Source: CAYSUS01 sp964434165 (GTDB lineage Bacteria; Planctomycetota; Planctomycetia; Pirellulales; Thermoguttaceae). Taken from it: DNA of 32,003 nt. Position numbers and translations under genes: made by a program. The notes below the pieces were generated by a model that did not search any database, was not told the DNA's origin, and saw only the letters and a list, made by a program, of their open reading frames with translations. The stretch is taken from contig CAYSUS010000085.1 in NCBI GenBank assembly GCA_964434165.1, forward strand, positions 1-32,003, given 5' to 3'. Positions 1 through 7,363 of the stretch are shown piece by piece (position 1 is the stretch's first letter; the number at the start of each line of letters is the position of its first letter).

Positions 1-62
1 AGGGGGGGGTGGGGGGAGGGGGGAGGGGCCGGGGGGGGGGGGCGGGGGGCAGGGGGCAGGGG
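1..62. repeat. G-rich low-complexity tract
   Basis: Nearly every base is G, in runs of four to twelve broken by single A, T or C bases. As DNA it could form G-quadruplexes. It lies at the very start of the window and nothing like it recurs, so an assembly or sequencing artefact at a contig edge (poly-G read tails) is at least as likely as a real element. No coding potential is seen. Confidence 0.7.
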
Positions 63-93
63 TTGAGATGAACTGTCTGACAGTATTCATCCG

Positions 94-132
94 TACTTCG
101 TACTCACGTACCGCTTACGGGAGTACGAAGTA
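94..132. repeat. Perfect 12-bp inverted repeat (hairpin)
   Basis: TACTTCGTACTC (94-105) pairs perfectly with GAGTACGAAGTA (121-132) around a 15-base loop. It lies 25 bases beyond the stop codon of the minus-strand UxaA-domain gene, where a transcription terminator would be expected. There is no T-run on the outgoing strand, so it may instead be a repeat-derived hairpin. No second copy was seen in the window. Confidence 0.55.
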
Positions 133-156
133 AGCATCCAAGAACTCACCACTCAC

Positions 157-474
157 CTACTCACCACTCGCCCCTCGCGCATACGTCGGCAGGTAGTCGC
201 TCTTCAGGTTGTGCGTGTGCACCGACTCGCCCGGCCCGATGTCGCGCGTGGCCGAGCCGATCGGGGCGCCGTACTTGAGGACCTTCGATCCGGCGGCGAT
301 GGGCGCGGCGGCCATCTTGTGGCCGGTGAGGATGCGGTCGCGGGCGGTCAGCGGGACCCCGTCGAGCAAGACCGTCTCGCCCGACTCGAGGGTCCGCATG
401 GCCACGCACACGTTGTCCTCGGGGGCCAGACGCATCACCGCCGCGGCCGACTGCTGGCATTCACCATTGATCAT
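157..474 (-). CDS. UxaA-family N-terminal (SAF) domain protein
   Basis: This 105-residue protein matches the N-terminal SAF domain of altronate/galactarate dehydratases (UxaA family), which act on sugar acids. The features seen are a start-proximal LAPEDNVCVAMR stretch, then GETVLLDG, then a GHKMAAAPIAAGSKVLKYGAPIG core, quoted here only to locate the domain. The family's large catalytic domain is absent. In many bacteria the two parts are separate adjacent genes, small then large. Here the 156 bases left downstream hold only a hairpin and a G-rich tract, so the partner is lost at the contig edge, lies elsewhere or never existed. The ATG at 474 has AAGGA about six bases upstream. The gene follows the zincin gene by 19 bases and probably shares its transcript. 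The family is fairly sure; the substrate is unknown. Confidence 0.8.
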   Translation of the reverse strand: MINGECQQSAAAVMRLAPEDNVCVAMRTLESGETVLLDGVPLTARDRILTGHKMAAAPIAAGSKVLKYGAPIGSATRDIGPGESVHTHNLKSDYLPTYARGASGE

Positions 475-493
475 TCGTCCTTCGCCCTTCCCA

Positions 494-889
494 CTATCCG
501 TATCCCAGCTCCCGCAGCTCGTCCTCGTCCAGGCCGTGGTGATGGCCCAGCTCGTGGAGGAGCGTGACGCGGATCTCCTCCTTCAGGTCCGCCGTGCGCA
601 CGCGTCCGAAAAGGGCCCCCGCGGCGGCCAGCACGCCTTCGCGGTAAACGGTCACCACGTCGGGCAGGGCCCCGGAATGCCACACGCTCTTCTGGCCGAT
701 GGGGATGCCCGTGTAGCGCCCGCAGAGCTGGTCGCGATATCGCACGCCATGCTGGCGCATGACGTCGCGCGGAGGATAGTCCTCCACGTGCAGCGGGACC
801 TGCTCGATCAGCTCGTGGACCAGCGGCGGCATGTCCGCGAGCACCTGCTCGAGCAGCTCGTCGAAGCGTCGTCGGGTCTTCTCGTCCAA
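494..889 (-). CDS. Metallopeptidase family protein (zincin, MMP-like)
   Basis: This small soluble protein of 131 residues belongs to the minimal zincin family with an MMP-like fold (Zincin_1, formerly DUF1025). The zinc-binding signature HELGHHHGLDED lies near the C-terminus, with the HExxH histidines and catalytic glutamate intact. The whole length matches the usual 120-140 residues of the family. Substrates of this widespread family are not established. No signal peptide is present, so it should be cytoplasmic. The start at 889 is a TTG with GGAG about ten bases upstream. The next in-frame methionine, residue 20, would cut into the conserved first helix, so TTG is preferred. It lies between the FabH-like gene and the UxaA-domain gene. 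Confidence 0.85.
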   Translation of the reverse strand: MDEKTRRRFDELLEQVLADMPPLVHELIEQVPLHVEDYPPRDVMRQHGVRYRDQLCGRYTGIPIGQKSVWHSGALPDVVTVYREGVLAAAGALFGRVRTADLKEEIRVTLLHELGHHHGLDEDELRELGYG

Positions 890-1087
890 GCGGGCGGGTC
901 TCCGTGGCGGCGGGTCCGTCTGGGAGGGGCAGCCCCGATCTCGCTGCGCTCCGCTTCACCAAAGCACGGCGATCCCGCCGGCGGCTCCCCCTGGTATGAT
1001 AGGGGCCAGGCCGTGCGCCGGATAGGGTGGCCCGGCCCCGAGCGGGTCCGGCAGTGCCGGGCATCGCCCGCGGCGAAACGACCTTCG

Positions 1088-2092
1088 CTACAGCCGCATC
1101 AGGGCGGAGGCCCAGACGAACCCCGAGCCGAACGCCACGAGCAGGGCCAGTTGCCCGGGCCGGATCATGCCGGACCGCCGGGCCTGGTCCAGGGCGATGG
1201 GAAGGCACGCCGAGGCCATGTTGCCGTACTCCTCGACGTTGGAGAAGACCTTCTCGGGCGCGATTCCCACGCGCTGGACGATCGCCTCGAGCATCCGCAG
1301 GTTGGCCTGGTGCGGCACGAGCACGTCGAGGTCGTCGAGCGAAATCCCATTCGCCTCGAGCGACTCGAATACGGCCGCGGACATCTTCTCCACGCCGTTC
1401 TCGAAGATGGTCCTGCCGTGCATGCGGAAGTGGACCCGGCCCGCCTCGATGTCCTCGGCGGTGACGTGCTCGACGCGGCCCAGGGCGCTGCCCGGCGCGG
1501 CGGTGAAAAGGGCCTTGGCCCCGCGCCCGTCGGCGTGGAGGATGGTCGAGAGGATGCCGCGGTCGGTCCGGCCGTCGGCCGGACCGACCACCGCGGCCCC
1601 GGCCCCGTCGCCGAACAGGATCGAGATGTTGCGCCCGTCGTACGAGCCGTCGATCCGCTTGGAGAGCACCTCGGAGCAGGCGATCAGGACGTGGCGATAC
1701 GTGCCCGCCCGGACGAAGTGGTCGGCGATGGAAAGCCCGTAGAGCAGCCCCGCGCACTGCTGGCGGATGTCGATCACCGGCACGCCGGCCAGGCCGAGCT
1801 TCTCCTGGAGGAAGAACGCGCAGCCGGGATCGGCGTGGTCGGGCGTGATCGTGTTCATGATCACCAGGTCCACGTCCTCCATGCGCAGCCCGGCGTCGCG
1901 CACCGCGCCCTGGCAGGCGGGCAGGGCCAGGTCCGTGGCGCTCTGGTCCGGCTCCGCGTGGCGCCGGCGTCGCACGCCCGTGCGTTCGACGATGAACTCG
2001 TCGGAGGTGTCCATCATCTCCATGAGGTCGAAGTTGGTGACCACGCGCGGCGGGAGATGATGGCCGGTGCCCAGGATGCGGGAATGGGGCAT
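1088..2092 (-). CDS. Beta-ketoacyl-ACP synthase III (FabH-like)
   Basis: The 334-residue protein has the full thiolase-fold KAS III architecture and normal length. The catalytic triad is visible: Cys113 in QQCAGLLYG, His261 in VPHQAN and Asn291 in EYGNMASA. The C-terminus has the family's GFVWASALMRL ending. KAS III enzymes condense an acyl-CoA with malonyl-ACP to start fatty acid synthesis. Relatives make ketides, olefins or other products. The gene is not beside fabD, fabG or acpP. It follows an acyl-CoA block, so a pathway-specific condensing enzyme or a second FabH is plausible. A 78-base gap holding a half copy of the dispersed palindrome separates it from the upstream MBL gene. The Shine-Dalgarno before ATG 2092 is weak. 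Family certain, exact role not. Confidence 0.88.
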   Translation of the reverse strand: MPHSRILGTGHHLPPRVVTNFDLMEMMDTSDEFIVERTGVRRRRHAEPDQSATDLALPACQGAVRDAGLRMEDVDLVIMNTITPDHADPGCAFFLQEKLGLAGVPVIDIRQQCAGLLYGLSIADHFVRAGTYRHVLIACSEVLSKRIDGSYDGRNISILFGDGAGAAVVGPADGRTDRGILSTILHADGRGAKALFTAAPGSALGRVEHVTAEDIEAGRVHFRMHGRTIFENGVEKMSAAVFESLEANGISLDDLDVLVPHQANLRMLEAIVQRVGIAPEKVFSNVEEYGNMASACLPIALDQARRSGMIRPGQLALLVAFGSGFVWASALMRL

Positions 2093-2124
2093 GGGATGGT
2101 CCGCTTTGGAGTCTTCCGTGCAGA

Positions 2125-2137
2125 GACTTCGGAAGTC
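2125..2137. repeat. Half copy of dispersed palindromic element
   Basis: GACTTCGGAAGTC, one perfect 13-base arm of the element found intact at 19591, 21894 and 28667. The matching arm on either side is not recognisable, although GCCGAAGGCTTCGG nearby may be an eroded remnant. It lies between the MBL-fold gene and the FabH-like gene. Confidence 0.7.
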
Positions 2138-2170
2138 TGATTTGCCGAAGGCTTCGGGGTCCGATGCGAC

Positions 2171-3100
2171 CTACTTCGGCTCCTCGATCCCCTCGTGCTG
2201 GAACGAGAGCTTCGCCATCAGGCCGCAGTTCTTCTGGAAGAAGTCGAGCGGCAGGACCTGGGTCTTCTCGTGGACCTCGGCCCCGAGCTCCTCGCCGATC
2301 TGCCGGCCGGTCTTGCCGGACTTCGCCTGGCCGACGATCCGCCGGTGGTACTGCTCCGTGGCGGCGAGGCAGTCGTCGAAGAACATCGCCACGGCGTCGG
2401 CCCCGCGCACCGCGCACTGGTGTCCCGTGCACAGCACTTCGGCCCCGAGGGCCTTCAATCGCTGCATCGATTCCAGGTACTGGCGATACCCGGCGAAGTA
2501 GTTCGGCCAGAAGTACTCGTGGTCGACGAAGTAGTAGGGCACGGCGTCGGAGACGAGGAGGACCCCAGCGTCGGCATCGTGGAAGCTGAGGCTGCAGTCG
2601 CTGTGGCCCGGCGTGGCCAGCACGTGCAGGGATCGCCCGTCCACGGTCAGCGTGTCGCCGTCGGCGAGCGTCTGGTCCACGGCGATCTTCATCTCGGCCA
2701 GCGGCCCCGGGCGGTGCTCCTCGCCAATCACGCCGTCGCGCACGAGCGACTCGGTGATCGCGCCGTCCATCTTCGAGAAGAAGCCCACGGCCTTCTCATT
2801 GGCCAGCGTGGCCGCGGCCGCCTCGGAGGCCAATACCTTGGCCCCAGGCAACAGGTCCTTCAGGCGCGGCACGGCCATCACGTGGTCGGGATGGGCGTGG
2901 GGGATGACGATCTGCCGGATCGTGTCGCGGGCCGCGCCGGCCCCGTCAAGCTGCTGCGCCACCAGCGACCCCATCGCGCCGACGCCCCCTTCCAGCAGCG
3001 CCGCGCCGGTCTCGCCCTGGAGTAGATAGATCGGATACGGATTGGTGCCGAGCATCATCAGCGAGTCGGAAATCTCGACGGGCGGGTTGCGAATCAGCAT
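2171..3100 (-). CDS. MBL-fold metallo-hydrolase
   Basis: This 309-residue metallo-beta-lactamase-fold hydrolase has a complete two-metal site: HAHPDH (His68, His70, Asp72, His73), His166 in TPGHSD, Asp185 in VSDA and His227 in TGHQ. A C-terminal helical extension of about 70 residues follows the core. Such enzymes hydrolyse thioesters, lactones or phosphoesters. Next to CoA-dependent enzymes a thioesterase-like role is reasonable but inferred. Its ATG at 3100 lies inside the end of the activase gene (7-base overlap) behind an AAGGAG site about eight bases away, so the two are translationally coupled. It is probably the last gene of the four-gene fused-dehydrogenase, dehydratase, activase and hydrolase unit. 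Confidence 0.87.
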   Translation of the reverse strand: MLIRNPPVEISDSLMMLGTNPYPIYLLQGETGAALLEGGVGAMGSLVAQQLDGAGAARDTIRQIVIPHAHPDHVMAVPRLKDLLPGAKVLASEAAAATLANEKAVGFFSKMDGAITESLVRDGVIGEEHRPGPLAEMKIAVDQTLADGDTLTVDGRSLHVLATPGHSDCSLSFHDADAGVLLVSDAVPYYFVDHEYFWPNYFAGYRQYLESMQRLKALGAEVLCTGHQCAVRGADAVAMFFDDCLAATEQYHRRIVGQAKSGKTGRQIGEELGAEVHEKTQVLPLDFFQKNCGLMAKLSFQHEGIEEPK

Positions 3101-3909
3101 GCGGGCTCTCCTTGGCTTGTGTTCTCGGGCGACTTCCCCAGGGTCCTCTCCAGCGCCAGCAGGGCCGCTCCCAGGGCCCCGATGAACTGCGGCTCCGGCG
3201 GCACCAGGGGCCGCGTGCCGAACGACTCCTCGATCAGGTCGACGAGGATCGGATTGTTGGCCACGACTCCGCCGGTGAGCACGAGGTCCTCGCTCACGGC
3301 GTCCATCTCATAGACCCGCCTGGCCACCGAGCGGAAGGCCCCCTTGACGATGTCCTCGACGCGGCGCCCCGCGCGGATCTTCTCCAGGATCTCCGTGGCG
3401 GCGAACACGGTGCAGAAGCTGCCCAGGGTGATCTCCTCGGTGGCCGCCTCGGCCAGGCCGTTCATCTGCCCCACCCCGATATCCAGGCGGAGGGCGATCT
3501 CCTCGAGAAACGCGCCCGTCCCGGCCGCGCACTTGCGGTTCATCTTGAAGTTCGTGCGCCGCCCGCGATCGTCGAGGTGGATGACCTTGTTGTCCTGGGC
3601 GCCGATGTCGATGACCGTGATCGCGCGGGGGAAGTGATGGAAGGCCCCCTTGCCGTGGCAGGCGATCTCGGTCATCGTGCCATCGACCCAGGCGACGTTC
3701 TCCCGCCCGTAGCCCGTGGCGATGCCGGCGGCCAGGTCGGACCCCGCCAGGCCGGCGCCCTGGAGGGCCTCGTCGAGGCAGGTCTCCGCGGTTCTGCCGT
3801 AGTCGATGCCCGATCGCCGGAGCGCCCGGCTGACCATGTTGCGCTGCGCATCGATGAGGACCAGCTTGGCCGCCGAGGCGCCGATGTCGATGCCACAGAA
3901 GACGTCCAT
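3094..3909 (-). CDS. ATP-dependent activase of 2-hydroxyacyl-CoA dehydratase type (BadF/BadG/BcrA/BcrD family)
   Basis: The 271-residue ASKHA-fold ATPase has the phosphate-binding motif GIDIGASAAKLV at the N-terminus, a second VIDIGAQDNKVI motif near 99-110, and LTGGVVANNP toward the C-terminus. Two cysteines, Cys127 in RKCAAGTGAF and Cys166 in SFCTVFAATE, match the pair that holds the [4Fe-4S] cluster across the homodimer in archetypal HgdC. Family members use ATP to push one electron at very low potential into a partner iron-sulfur protein. The ATG at 3909 directly follows the TAG of the dehydratase-like gene, and its own end overlaps the MBL gene, so expression is tightly coupled. Only one activase is present, unlike the two different subunits of class I benzoyl-CoA reductase. 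The cluster is oxygen-sensitive, notable beside an aerobic respiratory operon. Confidence 0.9.
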   Translation of the reverse strand: MDVFCGIDIGASAAKLVLIDAQRNMVSRALRRSGIDYGRTAETCLDEALQGAGLAGSDLAAGIATGYGRENVAWVDGTMTEIACHGKGAFHHFPRAITVIDIGAQDNKVIHLDDRGRRTNFKMNRKCAAGTGAFLEEIALRLDIGVGQMNGLAEAATEEITLGSFCTVFAATEILEKIRAGRRVEDIVKGAFRSVARRVYEMDAVSEDLVLTGGVVANNPILVDLIEESFGTRPLVPPEPQFIGALGAALLALERTLGKSPENTSQGEPAC

Positions 3910-5139
3910 CTACACTTCCGCCAGCTGCTCGACAAAGGCCTCGATGTTCGTCCGGGTCTGCTCGTCGGAGAACAGGCGGAGGTCGTTCAGGTCTCCGTTG
4001 ACGATCAGGTAGGGCCGGCCCAGCTTCTTCTCCAGGCGCTGCGGCATCTCGTAGCGGCAGTTCGAGTTGTTCGGGCAGGTCTTGGCGTCGTGGTACAGGA
4101 TGCCGTCGATCCTGTAACGGGCCACCATCTCGTCGATGTACCGCTCCTTCCAGTCGTCGCTGCGGCAGATGAAGATGGTGGAGTACGCCCGGGCCATGCT
4201 GCGGAACGGGTCGGCCGGGTCGAGGGCCTCGAAAACCCAGCTATTGCAGTAGGTTGAGGCCGCCACGCACGACCTCAGACCGAGGAACAACTGCGAGAGG
4301 TCCTTGAGCTTGCCCCAGATCGGCATCCCCTCCCAATAGACCCGGAAACGCTCGCCCTCGACGGCCGCCTCGCCGTCGGCCACGCGCTGCCTCAGCTCCG
4401 GGAGCAGCACGTTGTAGTAGTCGATGGCCGCCTGGTCGCCGCGGAGCACCACGGCCGGGCCCATGTGGATGCAGGCGTCGAAGAAGGTGATGGGCGAGGG
4501 GACGTTGGCCGCCGTGTCGAGCACGCCTTTCCACAACTCCGTGCACTGCTTCGACAGGCCGACCACCTCGCGGAGCCGGTCGAAGTCGAGCTTCTGCCCG
4601 GCCACCGCCTCAAGCGGCTCGACCAAGGCTTCAGTCTGCCGGGCGACGTCGTCGAGGATCGAGTCGCTGATCTCCCCCATCGCACGCGGCGTGTGGATGC
4701 CCACGCACGGCACGTTCCACTCCCGGGCGTAGAACTGGAACCAGTCCTTCACGTCGCGGCACTGGTTCGTGTTGAACACGAGCACGTCGGCCTTGGGCGG
4801 GCCGGGCAGCTTCATCTTGTGCAGCGGGCTCTGGTCCTTCAGATACGAGCCCACGTCGGCGGTGAGGTAGGAGCAGATGTCGGGCGAGAAGCCGCGGGCG
4901 TTGGCCGCGGGGATGAGGTCGGTGGCCATGCGCGTGGCCCCCAGCATGGCCCCGTGATTCTCGGGGAAATACACGTTGAAGCCCAGCGCCCGCAGCAGCT
5001 CGGCCGGGCCGACGCTCGTGCACCAGGCCGTCTTCTTGCCCTGCTCGGGGCCCTGGGCCAGCTCCATGAAGTACTTGCCCATTACGGACTTCATGGTCTT
5101 GGTCGCTTCGAAGTCTTTTCGCTCGGGGGCGGAGGCCAT
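3910..5139 (-). CDS. 2-hydroxyacyl-CoA dehydratase / double-cubane-cluster family protein
   Basis: The 409-residue protein belongs to the HgdB/FldC/BcrB superfamily, whose members carry iron-sulfur clusters and accept an energised electron from an activase. Eleven cysteines are present, at 40, 89, 127, 145, 199, 223, 291, 298, 325, 355 and 361. Landmarks are the N-terminal TSVGPAELLRALGF, NTNQCRD around 127 and YHDAKTCPNNSNCRYE near the C-terminus. Classical dehydratases need two different subunits; here there is one, directly followed by one activase. That layout equals double-cubane-cluster protein plus reductase pairs (YjiM/YjiL type), which reduce small substrates. A homodimeric dehydratase is the alternative. 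Its ATG directly follows the TAG of the hydratase/dehydrogenase fusion. The superfamily is sure; the reaction is open. Confidence 0.85.
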   Translation of the reverse strand: MASAPERKDFEATKTMKSVMGKYFMELAQGPEQGKKTAWCTSVGPAELLRALGFNVYFPENHGAMLGATRMATDLIPAANARGFSPDICSYLTADVGSYLKDQSPLHKMKLPGPPKADVLVFNTNQCRDVKDWFQFYAREWNVPCVGIHTPRAMGEISDSILDDVARQTEALVEPLEAVAGQKLDFDRLREVVGLSKQCTELWKGVLDTAANVPSPITFFDACIHMGPAVVLRGDQAAIDYYNVLLPELRQRVADGEAAVEGERFRVYWEGMPIWGKLKDLSQLFLGLRSCVAASTYCNSWVFEALDPADPFRSMARAYSTIFICRSDDWKERYIDEMVARYRIDGILYHDAKTCPNNSNCRYEMPQRLEKKLGRPYLIVNGDLNDLRLFSDEQTRTNIEAFVEQLAEV

Positions 5140-7239
5140 CTATCCGGTTCCTTTCTCGATCAACTCTTGAAGTCGCGGGGAGGGAGCAAAACGCGGCCCG
5201 CACGTGGTGGTCAGCGACTGCAGGCGCGCGAGCACGTCGCCCAGGCCGCGGTCACGCGCATATCGTACCACACCGCCGCGGAAGTCGGGAAACCCCAGCC
5301 CCAGCACCGTGGCCACGTCGAGGTCCGACTCCCGCTCGGCGATCCCCTCTTGGAGCACCCAAAACGCCTCGCCGGCCATGCGGAGCAGAAGACGGTCGGC
5401 GATCTCGGCCTCGGGGACTTCGCGCGGGCGGATGTCCCTCTCTCTACGCACGGCGTGGAGGACCTGCTCGGTGGGCTCGCTCGGATGGGGAGTATAGTCG
5501 CCCGGCGTGTAACTGTAAATTCCGCCGCCGCTCTTCTGGCCGAGCCGGCCCTCATCGACCAGCCGAACGGCTACATCGGACACGGCGCCATGCCGGGGAA
5601 ACGCCTCGCGCATCACGCGGTCGGCGAGCACCAGCACGTCCAGTCCCGCCATGTCGATCAAGGTGAGCGGCCCCATCGGCATTCCAAACGCGACCATGGC
5701 GCGGTCGAGGGCCTCGGGCCTCGCCCCCTCTTCCAAGAGCAGGAAGGCCTCCTTCAAGTAGGGCAGGAACAGGCGGTTGACCAGGAAGCCCTCCCGGTTG
5801 CGCACGACCACCGGCGTCTTGCGCAGATCGCGCACGAGCCGGACCGCCGTGGCCAGCACGGCCCGATCGACCCGCTCGTGCCGGATGACCTCGACCAGCG
5901 GCATGCGGTGGGCCGGGTTGAAGAAGTGCAGGCCGACGAGGCGCTCGGGCCTGTGCATGCCAGCGGCCAGGTCCTCCAACGAGATCGTGGACGTGTTGGT
6001 CGCCAGGATCGTCTCGGCTGGGCAAGCGGCCTCCAGTTCGGACAGGACTCCTCGCTTGACGTCAAAGTCCTCGAACACCGCCTCGATCACGACGTCGGCC
6101 TCGGCCACGCCTTCCAGGGAGGCCGCGACCCCGAACCGTCCGAGCATCTCCGCCATCTTCTCGGGCGCGAGCTTGCCGGCGCTTGCTCGCCGGCCCAGCG
6201 ATTGCTCGATCTTCGCCCGAGCCTTGAGCGGCATCTCGGGATCGCGGTCGCAGGCCAGCACGGGCAGGCCCGAGCTGAGGAGGGCCTGGGCAATGCCGCT
6301 ACCCATTGAGCCCAGCCCCACCACGGCGACCGTCTGGATCGGCCGCGGCTCGAGGTCCGCGAGCTCGGGCACCTTGCCGGCCTGGCGCGTGGCGAAGAAC
6401 AGGTAGATCCTGCTGCGAGTTGCCCTGGAGGCCATGCACTCGCGAAAGCCCTCCTGCTCCGCGCGAAGCCCGGCTTCGAAGGACTTGCCGAGGCCCGTGC
6501 GCACCGCGTGGATGATCTTACGCGGGGCGGCGATCTCCGGGTGGAACGAGGCAATCTGCCCCTCGGCCTTTGCCAACGCGGCCTCCCATGCTGGTTGCGG
6601 AATGCCACGGCCACTGGCAGGCAAGCTGCCAGTGGCACCCAGCGCACCCGAGGGACTGCCTTCCCCGGCAAGCCGCCGCGCCGTCGAGAGCAGCTCCTCG
6701 GCCGCGCACACCGCATCGACCAGCCCCGCTTCGAGGGCCTCCCTCGCGCCAACCGTGCTCGCCGTGAGCATCATCCGCAGTGCCAGTTCCGGTCCCGCCA
6801 GGCGCGGCAGGCGCTGCGTGCCGCCGGCGCCGGGCAGGATGCCGAGATTGACCTCGGGCATCTGGAACCGGGCGTCCTTGGCACACACCCGCGCGTGGCA
6901 CGCGGCCGCAAGCTCCAGCGCCCCGCCGAGGACCTTGCCGGCCAGCGCGGCGACCACCGGCTTGGGCGAGTCCTCGATCTCCTGAAACGCCTCCTGGAAC
7001 ACGCCCGACAGCTCGACCGCGTCCTTGCTCGTGGCGATCTGCTCGAACAGGCCGATGTCGGCGCCGGCGCTGAAGTGCTTCTCGTCGCCCGCGACGACGA
7101 GTCCCCGAACCGACTCGTCCTCCGCCGCCCGACGCACCGCCTCGCGCAGGGCCTGGAGCATCTCCAGGGAGATGGCGTTCAGCGGCGGGGCATCCAGGCG
7201 CACCAGCGCGACGCCGTCGGTCACTTCGTAGTGGACCAT
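5140..7239 (-). CDS. Fused enoyl-CoA hydratase / 3-hydroxyacyl-CoA dehydrogenase (FadB/FadJ-like)
   Basis: This 699-residue two-domain beta-oxidation enzyme hydrates enoyl-CoA and then oxidises the 3-hydroxyacyl-CoA with NAD. The hydratase domain (about 1-190) has the oxyanion stretch FSAGADI and the two catalytic glutamates Glu109 (GGALEL) and Glu129 (MPEVNLG), 20 residues apart as in FadB. The dehydrogenase half has the NAD loop GLGSMG (308-313), His438 in LHFFNPAH, Glu450 and NREGFLVNR. Length is slightly below the usual 700-730. Residues about 202-210 are encoded by a DNA palindrome (6610-6636), apparently an inserted repeat tolerated in the linker. No thiolase gene is seen nearby. It is the first gene of the tightly coupled unit with the dehydratase-like protein. 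Two palindromic elements lie just upstream. Confidence 0.93.
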   Translation of the reverse strand: MVHYEVTDGVALVRLDAPPLNAISLEMLQALREAVRRAAEDESVRGLVVAGDEKHFSAGADIGLFEQIATSKDAVELSGVFQEAFQEIEDSPKPVVAALAGKVLGGALELAAACHARVCAKDARFQMPEVNLGILPGAGGTQRLPRLAGPELALRMMLTASTVGAREALEAGLVDAVCAAEELLSTARRLAGEGSPSGALGATGSLPASGRGIPQPAWEAALAKAEGQIASFHPEIAAPRKIIHAVRTGLGKSFEAGLRAEQEGFRECMASRATRSRIYLFFATRQAGKVPELADLEPRPIQTVAVVGLGSMGSGIAQALLSSGLPVLACDRDPEMPLKARAKIEQSLGRRASAGKLAPEKMAEMLGRFGVAASLEGVAEADVVIEAVFEDFDVKRGVLSELEAACPAETILATNTSTISLEDLAAGMHRPERLVGLHFFNPAHRMPLVEVIRHERVDRAVLATAVRLVRDLRKTPVVVRNREGFLVNRLFLPYLKEAFLLLEEGARPEALDRAMVAFGMPMGPLTLIDMAGLDVLVLADRVMREAFPRHGAVSDVAVRLVDEGRLGQKSGGGIYSYTPGDYTPHPSEPTEQVLHAVRRERDIRPREVPEAEIADRLLLRMAGEAFWVLQEGIAERESDLDVATVLGLGFPDFRGGVVRYARDRGLGDVLARLQSLTTTCGPRFAPSPRLQELIEKGTG
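6610..6636. repeat. Palindrome embedded in frame in the hydratase/dehydrogenase gene
   Basis: GCCACTGGCAG (6610-6620) pairs perfectly with CTGCCAGTGGC (6626-6636) around the five-base loop GCAAG. On the coding strand it encodes Gly/Ser/Pro/Ala-rich linker residues near 202-210. The form resembles extragenic palindromic repeats, so an insertion at a permissive domain boundary is inferred. No second copy lies in this window. Confidence 0.7.
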
Positions 7240-7257
7240 GCTTGGGCCAGACTTCCA

Positions 7258-7288
7258 GACTTCCGAAGTCTTGAGGACTTCGGCCGTC
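7258..7288. repeat. Dispersed palindromic element, copy A (tandem pair)
   Basis: A perfect left arm GACTTCCGAAGTC (7258-7270), spacer TTGAG and a degenerate right arm GACTTCGGCCGTC with two changes. It ends 18 bases before the start codon of the hydratase/dehydrogenase gene. Bases 7252-7278 recur exactly at 7312-7338, a 60-base offset, so copies A and B arose by local duplication. Confidence 0.8.
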
Positions 7289-7317
7289 TCGGTTACGGGT
7301 CGAGGGCCATGCTTCCA

Positions 7318-7348
7318 GACTTCCGAAGTCTTGAGGACCGCGGAAGTC
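7318..7348. repeat. Dispersed palindromic element, copy B (tandem pair)
   Basis: A perfect left arm GACTTCCGAAGTC (7318-7330), spacer TTGAG and right arm GACCGCGGAAGTC with two changes at positions different from those in copy A. It lies 15 bases beyond the dehydrogenase stop codon, between two minus-strand genes. Each duplicate has therefore decayed separately in its right arm. Confidence 0.8.
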
Positions 7349-7363
7349 TCTTTGCAGGAGCGA

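Noticed and set aside
890..1087. A TATGAT-like box and short dyads between the zincin and FabH-like genes
   Set aside because: No matching -35 box in the right orientation for the zincin gene, and the dyads (for example GGGGCAGCCCC) are too short in GC-rich DNA to support a call.
209..2140. A 643-codon open frame on the plus strand
   Set aside because: It is antisense to the UxaA, zincin and FabH-like genes, which have intact motifs. Its product is low in complexity and rich in Arg, Gly, Val and His, as expected for a shadow frame in GC-rich DNA.
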